Shown: positions 26,646 to 35,480 of the stretch, piece after piece
How positions within the stretch are numbered: position 1 is the stretch's first letter
Layout: the number at the start of each line of letters is the position of its first letter
Source: Brumicola pallidula DSM 14239 = ACAM 615
GTDB taxonomy: Bacteria > Pseudomonadota > Gammaproteobacteria > Enterobacterales > Alteromonadaceae
NCBI RefSeq assembly: GCF_000428905.1
Contig: NZ_KE386816.1
Span: 91,385 to 155,384, forward strand
Reading direction: 5' to 3'
Length of the DNA: 64,000 bases
Translations under genes and position numbers: made by a program
Notes under the pieces: model-generated
Databases searched by the model: none
Seen by the model: the letters and a program-made list of their open reading frames with translations, nothing else
What the model was told of the DNA's origin: nothing

Positions 26646-28221
26646 TAGTGACTTTTCTCAGGGTAATGAGGATAGCCAGCAAGTTGCTGAACTTCAAAAC
26701 GGAGAATGGACCAAACTGTCGCCCATCAGCATTGTTTACTTTGCTGTGCGCTCGATTTTTGATTTTGCGACCACGTTTTTTTACTTAATACCCGTTCTAG
26801 CCATAAACTTTAATAAGATAAAAGAACAACCGCTTATCATTGTTGTTGTGGCGGCCTGTATTTTAATCATATTCATTGTGATGGGTGTCCTTAACTACTG
26901 GTTTTATCGATTTAGAGTAGGTGATGACAGAATAGAAATTAAACAAGGGATTTTCAAGAAGTCGCATATTGATTTGCCCTTTGCTCGAATTCAGAATGTT
27001 AAGTTGTCGCAACCGCTTTATTACCGCATCAATGATTATTCTTGCATCGAGCTAGATACCGCAGGTAGTGCAAAACAAGAAGCTAAAATTGTGGCGCTAA
27101 AAACTGATTTAGCGAAACAATTTCGTATAAAGATTCTAGAGACTGCGACTGAATCAAAAAGCGATGATGCTTCTTCTTCTATTGCTTCTGCTGACGTCGG
27201 TGCTGCTTCAAATGAAGTGATTTTAAACCACCGAAGTATGCGTGATTTAGTTATTCATGGCTTAACGAATAATCGTATCTGGATTTTTTTGGGTGCCCTA
27301 GCACCTTTTTATGGTTCTATATCTGACTTTTTGTCTCAAATTTTTGAGTCGATAGGTTTTGATGTTGAGGCGTATTTTAGTATAGAAACCCAAGCTTGGT
27401 GGGAGTTCGGCCTACATGTTTTGTCGGTTGCTATGCTAATCATGCTAGTCGTCGTTTCGTTCTCAGTGGTAGGCGCTATTTTGATGTTTTACAAATACAC
27501 ATTGAGTAAAACTAAGGATCGCTATATTCGTCGCTCAGGTTTGCTAACTAAGCATGAAGTGAGTATGAAGCTCAGTCGTATTCAAATAATGGTGCAAGCA
27601 CAAGACTGGCTTGATGTATTACTTGGTAGAGTTAACTTGTCCTTTGAACAGAATACTTCTGGGGTTGCCAATGCGAATAAGTCAGATGGGCAAATGTCCA
27701 ATAAGCTGCTTGTTCCATCTGTCACCATTGATGAGTCCTTGGCATTAATGAAAGACGCGATGCCCTCGCAAACTTTAGCCGAACAGGTATTTAAGCCAAT
27801 TTCTAAACGTTATATATTGCGTGGTTTGTTATTTATTGCGCTGCCAATTGGCGGATTGCTTTTTGCCATGATAGTTAGAAACGAGCTCTATGTTGCTACG
27901 ATTGCGGCTTGTTCTGCATTTGCACTCATCGGTGCCATATTGGTCATACGATGGAAGCGCTGGGGCTACAGTTATGACAACGAGTATTTTTACATTAGGA
28001 GAGGTTTTTTTGGTGTTAATTATTATTGTTTTCCAATGTATAAAGTACAGCAAGCTCAATTTAAACAAAGTATATTCATTCGTCCCTATCAATTGGCAAG
28101 CTTAAAAGTCGTGTTGGCTTCAGGTGCAAAGCTTGTTCCCTATATGCCGGCATCAGAAGTTACAAACATAATAAATTGCATCCTAGATCAACTCGTTATC
28201 GACAAGCGTTCTTGGATGTGA
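26638..28221 (+). CDS. PH domain-containing membrane protein, YdbT-like
   Basis: About 527 residues with three successive bPH2 repeats and several pairs of transmembrane helices. Repeats begin near RVGDDRIEIKQGIFKKSHID, then DRYIRRSGLLTKHEVSMKLS, then EYFYIRRGFFGVNYYCFP. This matches YdbT, the partner of YdbS. Two ATGs are available (26626 and 26638). The AAGG sequence touches the first and lies about 12 bases before the second, so the second is slightly favoured but not proven. The start overlaps the end of the previous gene in another frame, indicating translational coupling. Confidence 0.85.
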   Translation: MDNSDFSQGNEDSQQVAELQNGEWTKLSPISIVYFAVRSIFDFATTFFYLIPVLAINFNKIKEQPLIIVVVAACILIIFIVMGVLNYWFYRFRVGDDRIEIKQGIFKKSHIDLPFARIQNVKLSQPLYYRINDYSCIELDTAGSAKQEAKIVALKTDLAKQFRIKILETATESKSDDASSSIASADVGAASNEVILNHRSMRDLVIHGLTNNRIWIFLGALAPFYGSISDFLSQIFESIGFDVEAYFSIETQAWWEFGLHVLSVAMLIMLVVVSFSVVGAILMFYKYTLSKTKDRYIRRSGLLTKHEVSMKLSRIQIMVQAQDWLDVLLGRVNLSFEQNTSGVANANKSDGQMSNKLLVPSVTIDESLALMKDAMPSQTLAEQVFKPISKRYILRGLLFIALPIGGLLFAMIVRNELYVATIAACSAFALIGAILVIRWKRWGYSYDNEYFYIRRGFFGVNYYCFPMYKVQQAQFKQSIFIRPYQLASLKVVLASGAKLVPYMPASEVTNIINCILDQLVIDKRSWM

Positions 28222-28228
28222 ACGCCTT

Positions 28229-28663
28229 CTAAACGCGTAAATCACTAATGACTAAATCGAGTAATCGCATCAGTTGATCTGCTTGCTCGCTGTTGATACT
28301 TTCAAACTTGCAGCCGATCTCATTTGGAATATCGACCGCTTTTAGCTTTAAGGCTTGTCCCTGTTTTGTTAGTTGCACAAGCCGTTTACGCTTATCTTGG
28401 TGGTCCTTGACTATTTCTAGTAAGCATTTGTCGACCATTTTCTTTAAAATTTGAGTCATAGCACCGCCATCGATTGCCGTTTTTTCCAGCAGCTCTGCAA
28501 TCGTAATTTTGTCTTGCTCCCACAGTGCCATCATCACGACATATTGTGGATAAGTTATGTTGAGAGCATGTAATAGTTCACGATAGGCACGAACAATGCT
28601 GTTTGACGCCATATACAAACGGTGGCACAACTGGTTCGTGAGTTTTAATTGATTAAACGACAT
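28229..28663 (-). CDS. ohrR: Organic hydroperoxide sensor, MarR family (OhrR)
   Basis: About 144 residues of a MarR winged helix. The N-terminal NQLCHRLYMASNSIVRAYR carries the conserved peroxide-sensing cysteine of OhrR at about position 15, and the recognition region reads TIAELLEKTAIDGGAMTQIL. An upstream Met would add 16 residues, but the ATG at 28663 has AAAGGAG at good spacing. It is divergent from ohr, the classic arrangement: reduced OhrR represses ohr and itself, and organic peroxide oxidises the cysteine and releases it. Palindromes in the shared promoter fit this. Confidence 0.9.
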   Translation of the reverse strand: MSFNQLKLTNQLCHRLYMASNSIVRAYRELLHALNITYPQYVVMMALWEQDKITIAELLEKTAIDGGAMTQILKKMVDKCLLEIVKDHQDKRKRLVQLTKQGQALKLKAVDIPNEIGCKFESINSEQADQLMRLLDLVISDLRV

Positions 28664-28689
28664 ACTTACTCCTTTAGTTGATATGTTAA

Positions 28690-28701
28690 TTTGCATGCAA
28701 A
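28690..28701. promoter_or_regulatory. Candidate OhrR operator, perfect palindrome
   Basis: TTTGCATGCAAA is a 12-base perfect palindrome between ohrR and ohr. OhrR binds AT-rich palindromes in this position in other bacteria. A related TTTG..CAAA sequence lies 45 bases away. Confidence 0.5.
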
Positions 28702-28734
28702 GTATTTGCAATCAGTATTTTTTTCGTATATTGT

Positions 28735-28746
28735 TTTGCGTACAAA
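28735..28746. promoter_or_regulatory. Second TTTG-N4-CAAA half-palindrome before ohr
   Basis: TTTGCGTACAAA shares its outer arms with the palindrome at 28690-28701 but differs in the centre. It lies about 30 bases before the ohr start, where a repressor would block RNA polymerase. Confidence 0.35.
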
Positions 28747-28774
28747 CTAAATAATAACTGATTTGGAATTTTAT

Positions 28775-29203
28775 ATGAATGTATTAAAAAACGTAGCGTA
28801 CACAGCAAAAGCAACAGCAACCGGTGGTCGTGAAGGCGCAGCAAAGTCTGACGACGGCCGCCTAGACTTGACATTATCCACTCCTAAAGGGCTGGGTGGC
28901 GACGACGGTCAAGGTACTAACCCGGAGCAATTATTTGCGGCAGGCTATGCGGCTTGTTTTATTGGCGCACTTAAGGTTGTTGCTGGGCAAGAAAAACGCA
29001 GTTTACCTAGTGATACCCGCATTGATTCAGAAGTGTCTATTGGTGCCATCGAAGGTGGTTTTGGTATTGCGGTTAAGCTAGCTGTGTCATTAGGTGATAT
29101 GGATAAAGACGAGGCAATGGCAATGGTAGAAAAAGCTCACCAAGTATGTCCTTACTCAAATGCGACTCGTGGCAACATTGAAGTGACCCTGTCGGTAATT
29201 TAA
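28775..29203 (+). CDS. ohr: Organic hydroperoxide resistance protein (Ohr peroxidase)
   Basis: 142 residues of the OsmC/Ohr family. Two redox cysteines are present: the peroxidatic one in FAAGYAACFIGAL and the resolving one in AHQVCPYSNATRGN. The arginine of TATGGREG and the glutamate of TNPEQLFAAGY are the other catalytic residues. It reduces organic and lipid hydroperoxides using lipoylated-protein thiols. An in-frame TTG lies 12 bases upstream, but the ATG at 28775 with TTGGAA before it is preferred and gives the usual family N-terminus MNVLKNVAYTAKAT. It is divergent from ohrR and followed by its own terminator. Confidence 0.96.
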   Translation: MNVLKNVAYTAKATATGGREGAAKSDDGRLDLTLSTPKGLGGDDGQGTNPEQLFAAGYAACFIGALKVVAGQEKRSLPSDTRIDSEVSIGAIEGGFGIAVKLAVSLGDMDKDEAMAMVEKAHQVCPYSNATRGNIEVTLSVI

Positions 29204-29225
29204 TTCGCTAGGTTATATCGGTAGT

Positions 29226-29263
29226 AAAGCACGCATTCTGTATACAGCTTGCGTGCTTTTTTT
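29226..29263 (+). terminator. Rho-independent terminator of ohr
   Basis: AAAGCACGCA pairs with TGCGTGCTTT around a 14-base loop, followed by a run of seven Ts. It begins 23 bases after the ohr stop. Confidence 0.9.
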
Positions 29264-29585
29264 ACGAGTCCGAGGTTCGTCATGGCGACATGCCTACGGT
29301 TGTTAAATGTGCTGAAAAGCGCAAACTGGCTTTGACACAGTTAAATATAAAATGGGAAGATCTCGCCCAATACTTGCAGTGAGCTTAAGTGCAAAGTAAA
29401 ATGACCCACAACGGATCAATTGCAAAGAGTAAGTCTTATGGGCGGCTTTGCGATGACCTACAATTAGTGAGCAGAACACGTAAATGTTAAGAAGCTTTGC
29501 TTCAAAAACTTTCCTTTAAGTTGACTCATCTTCAACGTAATCCAACAGTAATAAATAAACCAATAGACATGGATATTTGTAAAAA
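29264..29585. other. Intergenic region with a short coding-like remnant
   Basis: No established gene. A 30-codon frame at 29290-29382 on the plus strand (MPTVVKCAEKRKLALTQL and on) has a protein-like composition and could be the C-terminal tail of a lost gene, but I cannot identify it. The rest shows no RNA gene or hairpin. Confidence 0.3.
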
Positions 29586-30209
29586 ATGCTAGATAAAAAG
29601 TACTACAACCTGAATGAACTGGACACGCTATTTCAAATATCAATTGCGGATATTAATTACGCAGTTGAAAAAAAAGACCTAGGGCTAGTTTTTCATAGGA
29701 AAGCAACCAAGTACCTAATAGGTTCACTGTCAAATAGAAAGTTTGTGTCCATTGGTTCTGCCACTTACGAAGGGTTAATAAAACTTGATAAAAAGACCTC
29801 ATTAGAGGTCATTAAGCAAAAAAGCACCACTGTAGATAGAGCGCTTTTGTTGCAGATGGAAAATATTAAGGATTGGAGTGGTAATTATCCATTTAATTGC
29901 GAGCTTCCAAGCTCTCGCTTGAATGCGTGGGCACCTAAGGAACCACAAATTCTTGATGGGGATAAAATTCTCGCTTTCCCATACCCAAAAGAAAAGCAAA
30001 ATCCGTTCAAAAGCACGACCGAGTCTTCAGTGTCTGTGACCGAAGAAACAAATGACTCAAACAAACAACCTGACAGGCTTAAAGAAAAGAGTAAGCAACA
30101 AGCTGATTTTATCCTAGACTTTCCTAAGATTGAATTAGAGCTAAAGGACGCCTGTATTTTATCTTCTAAATTAATTGAGTTGTTTCCATCAAAAGTGAGT
30201 GTCTCTTAG
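29586..30209 (+). CDS. Hypothetical protein
   Basis: 207 residues, soluble, not recognised. The first 30 residues (YYNLNELDTLFQISIADINYAV) look like a small helix-turn-helix of the kind that begins proteins responding to growth or phage signals, but the match is weak. A middle section with RLNAWAPKEPQILDGD is followed by a low-complexity, lysine-serine-rich linker (about 140-175) and a short acidic C-terminal helix. There is no signal peptide. The ribosome site is poor: only a short purine run lies before the ATG. It is probably expressed with the next small gene, which starts about 145 bases later, but the link is uncertain. Confidence 0.5.
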   Translation: MLDKKYYNLNELDTLFQISIADINYAVEKKDLGLVFHRKATKYLIGSLSNRKFVSIGSATYEGLIKLDKKTSLEVIKQKSTTVDRALLLQMENIKDWSGNYPFNCELPSSRLNAWAPKEPQILDGDKILAFPYPKEKQNPFKSTTESSVSVTEETNDSNKQPDRLKEKSKQQADFILDFPKIELELKDACILSSKLIELFPSKVSVS

Positions 30210-30354
30210 GACTATAGTAAGCAGCGATTGTGTTTATTCATAAAAAGTGACTGTTTGAGCAAATTAGGGTAGGCGAGGTGGAAACTAAAAGTGTCTAGCA
30301 AGTTTACCGATTATTTTGGTCAAGAACTTAGAAATCGAATTGAATAGGAATAGT

Positions 30355-30753
30355 ATGGAATTGTTGATTATGTTAAGTGGCCTAATAGTCTCAATTATTA
30401 TTGCTTTACTGGTGAAGAAAGCCCTTTCGTTTATCTTTAAAGGTTCAGAAGATAAAATGATAAGCCAGATCAAGAAAGAAGTTAAACAGTGGGATGTTTT
30501 CGCTACTGCTTTAATTGACGACATAGAGCCACCTTGTCATACGCAATGCAAAGTAATGTTTTCTGGCGGTAGGTTCTCAACCATAAAGAGTCCCTTAGGC
30601 TCCAAGTCAAGTTCTTATCAAATTGAATATTGGGGAGTGGAAACTAGTGATAAGTTCGATACACTGTATGTAGCAAAAGCTATTCATGATTGGGCACAAA
30701 ATAGACCTAGCGTTAATAAAAATTCGTCTGCACCTAACTACGAGCGGAATTGA
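30355..30753 (+). CDS. Hypothetical membrane-anchored protein
   Basis: 132 residues, not recognised. An N-terminal helix (IMLSGLIVSIIIALLVKKAL) anchors it; the rest is a small soluble domain with two cysteines (PPCHTQCK) and YQIEYWGVET. A TTG at 30316 would lengthen it, but the ATG at 30355 has AGGA six bases upstream and gives a sensible signal-anchor topology. It sits after the unknown 207-residue gene. No known family or motif supports a function. Confidence 0.5.
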   Translation: MELLIMLSGLIVSIIIALLVKKALSFIFKGSEDKMISQIKKEVKQWDVFATALIDDIEPPCHTQCKVMFSGGRFSTIKSPLGSKSSSYQIEYWGVETSDKFDTLYVAKAIHDWAQNRPSVNKNSSAPNYERN

Positions 30754-30970
30754 TCCCTGTTGCATCGAACAGCGATGTGTTTTATTCTTTTTGTTCATTT
30801 TTTCATCGCTCATAATTGTTTAATAATAAGGTGCAAATGATGAATGGCGCTAGCTTCGCTTTGTTGATTTTATGCAAGGCCATGCCTTCTGGTGGTTTAG
30901 TCACAAATGGTGCGAATTAACTCTTTTTTTGAGGCCCCGATAAAAGTTTTAGTGTGAGCCCCGTGCTACC

Positions 30971-32293
30971 TCAGAAATCGTCTAATGATTTGTCTTTAAA
31001 TTTGGGCAAACCAGTGGCAATGGCCAATACACCAAAAACTAAAATTAACATGGAATACCAACAATAGGGTGTTAACGCCAAGGGTGATACACCGGCAAGG
31101 GTCGCAGCGGCAAGAAGTTGTCCGCCATAGGGCACCAAGCCTTGAATTCCGCAGGAGAATATATCCAATAAACTTGCCGTGCGTCTTGGATCCAGTTGGT
31201 ATTGCACGCCTAATTCTTTTGCTATTGGACCTACGGTCAGTATTGCTATGGTGTTGTTTGAGATGGCGATATTCAACGTGCTGACTAAAGCTGCAACACC
31301 ATATTCAGAGCCCTTTTTGCTGTTAATTCGCTTTGTGATATTGCTGACCAACCACGCAATACCTCCATAGGCTTTCATTAATGCCACTATACCACCCAGT
31401 ATTAATGCGATGGCCATCAAGTCTTGCATCCACCCCATGCCTTTTTGTAGACTTTGCAACATAGTAGGAAGGGTAAACAAGCCCTTCGATAAACCCACAA
31501 TACAGGCACTGCCAATGCCAATTCCTAGCACTCCTATAACGTTTATGCCTAATAGTGCGCAGACAATAATCAATAGATAAGGCAGTATTAACAATAAGTC
31601 ATAATCTTGAAGTGCAATTATGGCGCTACCGTCAATATCCACAAACAAGAGTAATATGGTTGTCAATAAGGCGGCAGGCAAAACAATGAGCAGGTTGGCC
31701 TTGAACTTGTCTCTTAACTGCACCCCTTGAGTGCGTGTAGCAGCAATCGTGGTATCAGAAATAAAAGATAAGTTATCACCGAACATTGCCCCACCAATCA
31801 CAATACCCACGGCAAGTGGGATAGGCACTCCTAAACTGTCAGCTAAACCAACGCCAATGGGTGTAATGGCGGTAATGGTGCCCATGGAGGTACCCATGGC
31901 GAAGGCAATAAAACAGGAAATGACAAACAAACCGGGTAATAAGTAAACGGTTGGCACGTAATTCAATGCCCAATTTACGGTCGAGTCACGAGCACCAATG
32001 TCGATGGTGACTGAATAAAAAGCGCCGGCCAACAAAAAAATCATTACGAGTAAAATGATGGTTTTATCTCCCCCGCCTTTGCAAAACATATCAACCTTTT
32101 CGGCGACAGATAATCTTGACTCTTTGCGATTAAGGACCAACGCAAAACCCGCGGCAATAACAAGAGCGACTAATATAGGCATTGTAGAAAAGTTTTGTGT
32201 TAATACCCCGCTAGCTATCACCAATATCATAAAAAATAAGATTGGTGTTAAACCCCAAAAGTTATCTTTTGGTTGTTCGCGCTTCATAGTCAT
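30971..32293 (-). CDS. Na+/H+ antiporter, NhaC family
   Basis: 440 residues with about eleven to twelve transmembrane helices. Family-like elements are FAMGTSMGTITAITPIG, GGAMFGDNLSFISDTTIAA and a repeated version late in the protein (NNTIAILTVGPIAKELG). NhaC-type proteins exchange sodium for protons, some in combination with malate/lactate. The coupling ions are inferred from family only. Either of the first two Met codons can start it. It is transcribed alone. Confidence 0.85.
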   Translation of the reverse strand: MTMKREQPKDNFWGLTPILFFMILVIASGVLTQNFSTMPILVALVIAAGFALVLNRKESRLSVAEKVDMFCKGGGDKTIILLVMIFLLAGAFYSVTIDIGARDSTVNWALNYVPTVYLLPGLFVISCFIAFAMGTSMGTITAITPIGVGLADSLGVPIPLAVGIVIGGAMFGDNLSFISDTTIAATRTQGVQLRDKFKANLLIVLPAALLTTILLLFVDIDGSAIIALQDYDLLLILPYLLIIVCALLGINVIGVLGIGIGSACIVGLSKGLFTLPTMLQSLQKGMGWMQDLMAIALILGGIVALMKAYGGIAWLVSNITKRINSKKGSEYGVAALVSTLNIAISNNTIAILTVGPIAKELGVQYQLDPRRTASLLDIFSCGIQGLVPYGGQLLAAATLAGVSPLALTPYCWYSMLILVFGVLAIATGLPKFKDKSLDDF

Positions 32294-32700
32294 GTAGCCT
32301 GATTAACTGCTTAAAGTGTTGAAAGGATAAAACACATGTCATATCTATGCAACAGAGGCGATTGGACTCTAATTAGGAGTCGGTACGTAACTATTTTAAG
32401 ACCACATCCTTAGCATCCCAGTCTGAAATCATTCTATAATTCTTTGCCTGCAACAAATGACGTCCAACCCTAAACAGGTTGTTAACAATGCAGTGACACG
32501 ATCGGGCTCGTTGAGCTTGCTAGTCGATAAGGTTTTGTTTAAGGCTCAATTTAAGCATGCAAGCGACTAAAGCAATATCGCAAAATCATGTATAAAATAA
32601 CGTATAAATGAGGCGGCGAGGAACGGTTAGTGACGACTTATTGCCGTCACGCTATCGTTTAACGTTTGCTTTAAAAAGTAAGCAAATTAATGAGCAGTGT
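32294..32700. other. Intergenic region between the antiporter and dioxygenase genes
   Basis: 407 bases without a convincing gene or RNA. An imperfect small hairpin GACTC..GAGTC occurs near 32373. It carries the antiporter promoter and the 3' end of the dioxygenase transcript. Confidence 0.4.
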
Positions 32701-33339
32701 CTAAACGAGTGCTAAAACGATATCAAAGTTTGATTTGCCATCATTTACTTCAACAGTAATGCTAGCACGGGCCTTCTTTGGCACTTCCAAATATAATTTG
32801 TCTAGTTCATTTAACGCTTCGTTAGCAAAATACATTTGTGTGGTTAATTCACGCATGCCTTTTTTAGCTACACGAAAATGTATGTGTGGAGGTCTAACCC
32901 AATCGCCCATAGCAGAGTATTTATTTGGTTTGATTGTTTTAACACTGTAACTACCGTCAGCTCCTGATTTAATTTTAGCCCAATATTGAAAATTCTCATC
33001 TAAAGGGGATGATTCTGGTGCATATTCGTGTAGGTACCGACCATTACTATCTGATTGCCATATATCTATAATTGCATTTGCTACCGGATTGCCATTGGTA
33101 TCAAATATTCGACCGGAAACCAACAAAGGTTCTCCAAGCGCATGCCCAGCGCCATCGGCAACCTTCGTCATATCTGCATCTTTGTCAATTTGAGTATGTT
33201 TTGGAAAAAAAGGACCTTCAGCCTGTTTAGCGGTGGGCGGTAAAGTTGGCTCACTAGCTAAAATAGGTAAAGTACTCCCAGCTGCAATTACAGCTCCTAG
33301 GTATATGAAACTTCTGCGCGACGATTGATACTTATTCAT
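32701..33339 (-). CDS. Exported intradiol ring-cleavage dioxygenase-like protein
   Basis: About 212 residues. The N-terminus has a twin-arginine-type signal (SRRSFIYLGAVIAAGSTLP). The mature part has AEGPFFP, the start of intradiol dioxygenases, then IDIWQSDSNGRYLH with a tyrosine ligand, NKYSAMGDWVRPPHIHF with the second tyrosine and the two histidine iron ligands. Protocatechuate or catechol-like substrates are usual, but secreted forms often act on other molecules. The ATG at 33339 has GGAG at good spacing; the upstream ATG at 33351 has its ribosome site too close. No aromatic-degradation genes are nearby. Confidence 0.87.
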   Translation of the reverse strand: MNKYQSSRRSFIYLGAVIAAGSTLPILASEPTLPPTAKQAEGPFFPKHTQIDKDADMTKVADGAGHALGEPLLVSGRIFDTNGNPVANAIIDIWQSDSNGRYLHEYAPESSPLDENFQYWAKIKSGADGSYSVKTIKPNKYSAMGDWVRPPHIHFRVAKKGMRELTTQMYFANEALNELDKLYLEVPKKARASITVEVNDGKSNFDIVLALV

Positions 33340-33752
33340 TTGTTGCTCCATTCCTTATATGGTTCACTTGCCGTCGCAAATTGGCGCGACAAGTTAGGCT
33401 GTTCAAATAACCCACCGCTGCCTGAAGAGTGTGTCAGATTAGTAAAGCTGTCAAATAATTAATTTCTACATTACCGCACGTTTGAATTTTACTATCTTTA
33501 ATCGTTAACGGCGGTCTAAAAGTGACTCACGGTACTGCCAAAAACGGCAATGTAAAATTAAGCGACCTTTAACGGTTTTGGACTGCATAAGCCTACAGTT
33601 GTCTGCAATGGTAGCATAACGGTCAACGATCAATTTAGTTCTTCGCACTTTGCGACTTATAGAGGGAGGTGAGTATATTGGCGTTGAAGTTTTTGTCGGA
33701 AGTAGGGTGTTTTTCAATAGTGGTGATAATGTCATCTGGGATTATTCGTTTG

Positions 33753-33980
33753 TTATAATAACTTTTTAGCAGACTTTGAAATTTCTTGTTCAGCGAAGAT
33801 AAAACACATCATAAGACTAAGCTCATCAATAAGCCATAAGCTTAATAATCCGCTTGCTATTAACAAAATTATAAAGACGACACCAGAAATAAAAAAGGTA
33901 ATGAACTTATCTTTTCTTCGACTAGGAAAAAGATATAAGTACAAAAATGCTAACGTTGTCCCAACGACCGATGACAGCAA
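33753..33980 (-). CDS. Small two-helix membrane protein or remnant
   Basis: 75 residues with two or three hydrophobic stretches (VVGTTLAFLYLYLFP and FFISGVVFIILLIASGLLSL). The only start is a TTG without a clear ribosome site; the open frame continues 10 codons upstream to a stop. It lies in the region of decayed genes and may itself be the end of a lost membrane protein. No family is recognised. Confidence 0.3.
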   Translation of the reverse strand: MLSSVVGTTLAFLYLYLFPSRRKDKFITFFISGVVFIILLIASGLLSLWLIDELSLMMCFIFAEQEISKSAKKLL

Positions 33981-34488
33981 GTAGGGAAAAAATTGACTAG
34001 GGTCAGTTCAATAACACTAAGTTGATTAATAATACTAAGTTGATTTAGATGAAGAAAGTGTTTTGTGCACTACATTCAATGATGTTTGGGGAAGCATTAA
34101 CGCCTCTTAACTCAGATTAAAAATAACAACCGACAACAGCCGTCGATAGTACGATTCTTTGTACAATAGTTGATTGCTTCAAAGAACCCAGATAGCGATA
34201 ACTTTTTAGATCGCGTTGTGCCAAAAGTGTGCCAAAAGTGAGCCTAAGACAGGGCTTCATCGACCACTTGAACTTACAATCCAAGCCAGACGTTAGCGTC
34301 AATTTTATGAAATGAAGGAAAATGCTAAAAATGAGTTTTAAGCACATTGCCATTGACTGAAATCACCACGAAGGAAGTACTTCAAACACCCCTTTAAATA
34401 AGAATATTGATGATTGGTCGGTTATGTTTAATGGCAATGGGATTACATCTGGGCCGATGGCGATATGGTTAAATACACTTTGCGTTGA
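33981..34488. other. Region without recognisable genes, start of the decayed block
   Basis: 508 bases with only short broken frames. It contains the 18-base tandem repeat at 34011-34046 and an 11-base tandem TGTGCCAAAAG near 34217. A plus-strand frame around 34360-34545 (LNKNIDDWSVMFNGNG and on) is protein-like but unidentified and lacks a start codon, so it is probably another remnant. Confidence 0.35.
34011..34046. repeat. 18-base tandem repeat, two copies
   Basis: ATAACACTAAGTTGATTA is followed directly by ATAATACTAAGTTGATTT, differing at two positions. No function is visible; it may be a scar of past insertion or slippage. Confidence 0.7.
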
Positions 34489-34635
34489 TTACTCGATTGA
34501 CGTACGACTATTCATCCAGTCTTTTATCATCCCATCAAGCATTGATGATGGGACGTAGCCGCTTCCCAGGAAGGTACTGTGAAACCCTTTGATGTCAAAT
34601 TTGTCGTCCATTTTGTCACTAGCAAACTGACTAGA
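34489..34635 (-). pseudogene. C-terminal fragment of a DUF885-family protein
   Basis: About 48 residues ending in a normal stop read SSQFASDKMDDKFDIKGF followed by HSTFLGSGYVPSSMLDGMI. This is the typical tail of DUF885 proteins (FDLxxFHxxxLxxGxxPLxxLxxxI), predicted metallopeptidases of about 600 residues. Upstream sequence is not DUF885-like, so about 90 percent of the gene is gone. Confidence 0.72.
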
Positions 34636-34952
34636 GGCATTTATCGATTGGCTAATGATGAAAGAGAGTAAATAAAGGACTTGATGACTCAATATTCATC
34701 AAAATAACGTTGATGCCAACTAACCTTAGTAGTGGCATTCAGTATTAATAGTTGTTTTTAGTCGTTACTTTTTACCGCTTCTGGTAACAAAGATATCTTA
34801 ACTAAATTAGCTTATAGTTTCCTAAAATTGAAATTTACTGACCTTCGATGTTTCTTAGCCGACACCTAACAGACACTTTGGGCGCTCACCATAGCGTCTG
34901 CAAATTGATCATCGAATGTTAATTTGGTTAGAAACTCATATTTTAAACAAAC

Positions 34953-35480
34953 CTAAAGCACCAATTTCATAATAACACCTTCCTTCATGACAAAGTTTAC
35001 CTGCTTTAAGCTGGAGATATCTGTTAACGGATTGTTAGACACGGCGATAATATCGGCAAGCTTGCCGTTTTCTAGTGTACCAAGCTTGTCTTGCACTGAG
35101 AGTAATTCAGCGCTGGCGACGGTTATTTTAATTCAGTCAGCGCCCATTTTAATTGCATTGCGAGTGGCTTTTCTGCACCCGTACGGACTATCGCAGATTG
35201 TTTCAGGCGTCCAAAGTTTTAGTAACTGTGGTTTGACACCGTCAATATCACCGTGCCCTCCAGTAGCAGATAGAGCACTACCCGCAGAGAAAATACGTGG
35301 TCCTGGTATCAATCTTTTGCCTACTGCATCTCGCAATGCATAAATAGCTTCTGGGTTGCCACCAAGGTCTCGCACTGTAGTAAATCCAGCCATTAAGGTT
35401 TTATTAGCAAAGTGCGCTCCATTGAGGGCTTCCATAGATGTGGTAACGTAAAGCGCATCGGTGCGGGTTGACTTACCTAG
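34953..35480 (-). pseudogene. Amidohydrolase-family protein, internally deleted
   Basis: Two parts of a metal-dependent amidohydrolase (Xaa-Pro dipeptidase or imidazolonepropionase-like) are joined. The upstream part includes TLMAGFTTVRDLGGNPEAIY, GPRIFSAGSALSATGGHGD and RNAIKMGAD, as near residues 90-190 of a normal protein. After GAD comes a TGA, then IKITVASAELLSVQDKLG and KLADIIAVSNNPLTDI, the final 60 residues. About 200 residues between them, including most metal ligands, are missing, as is the N-terminus with the first HxH motif. It could encode no enzyme. The neighbouring DUF885 fragment is also a peptidase remnant. Confidence 0.85.

Noticed and set aside
33505-33735. Minus-strand 76-codon frame after the dioxygenase gene
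   Set aside because: Arg/Ser-rich with no ribosome site, no family and in a decayed region; not supported as a gene.
34117-34353. Minus-strand 78-codon frame
   Set aside because: No motif, no start signal, lies across a tandem repeat in a decayed region.
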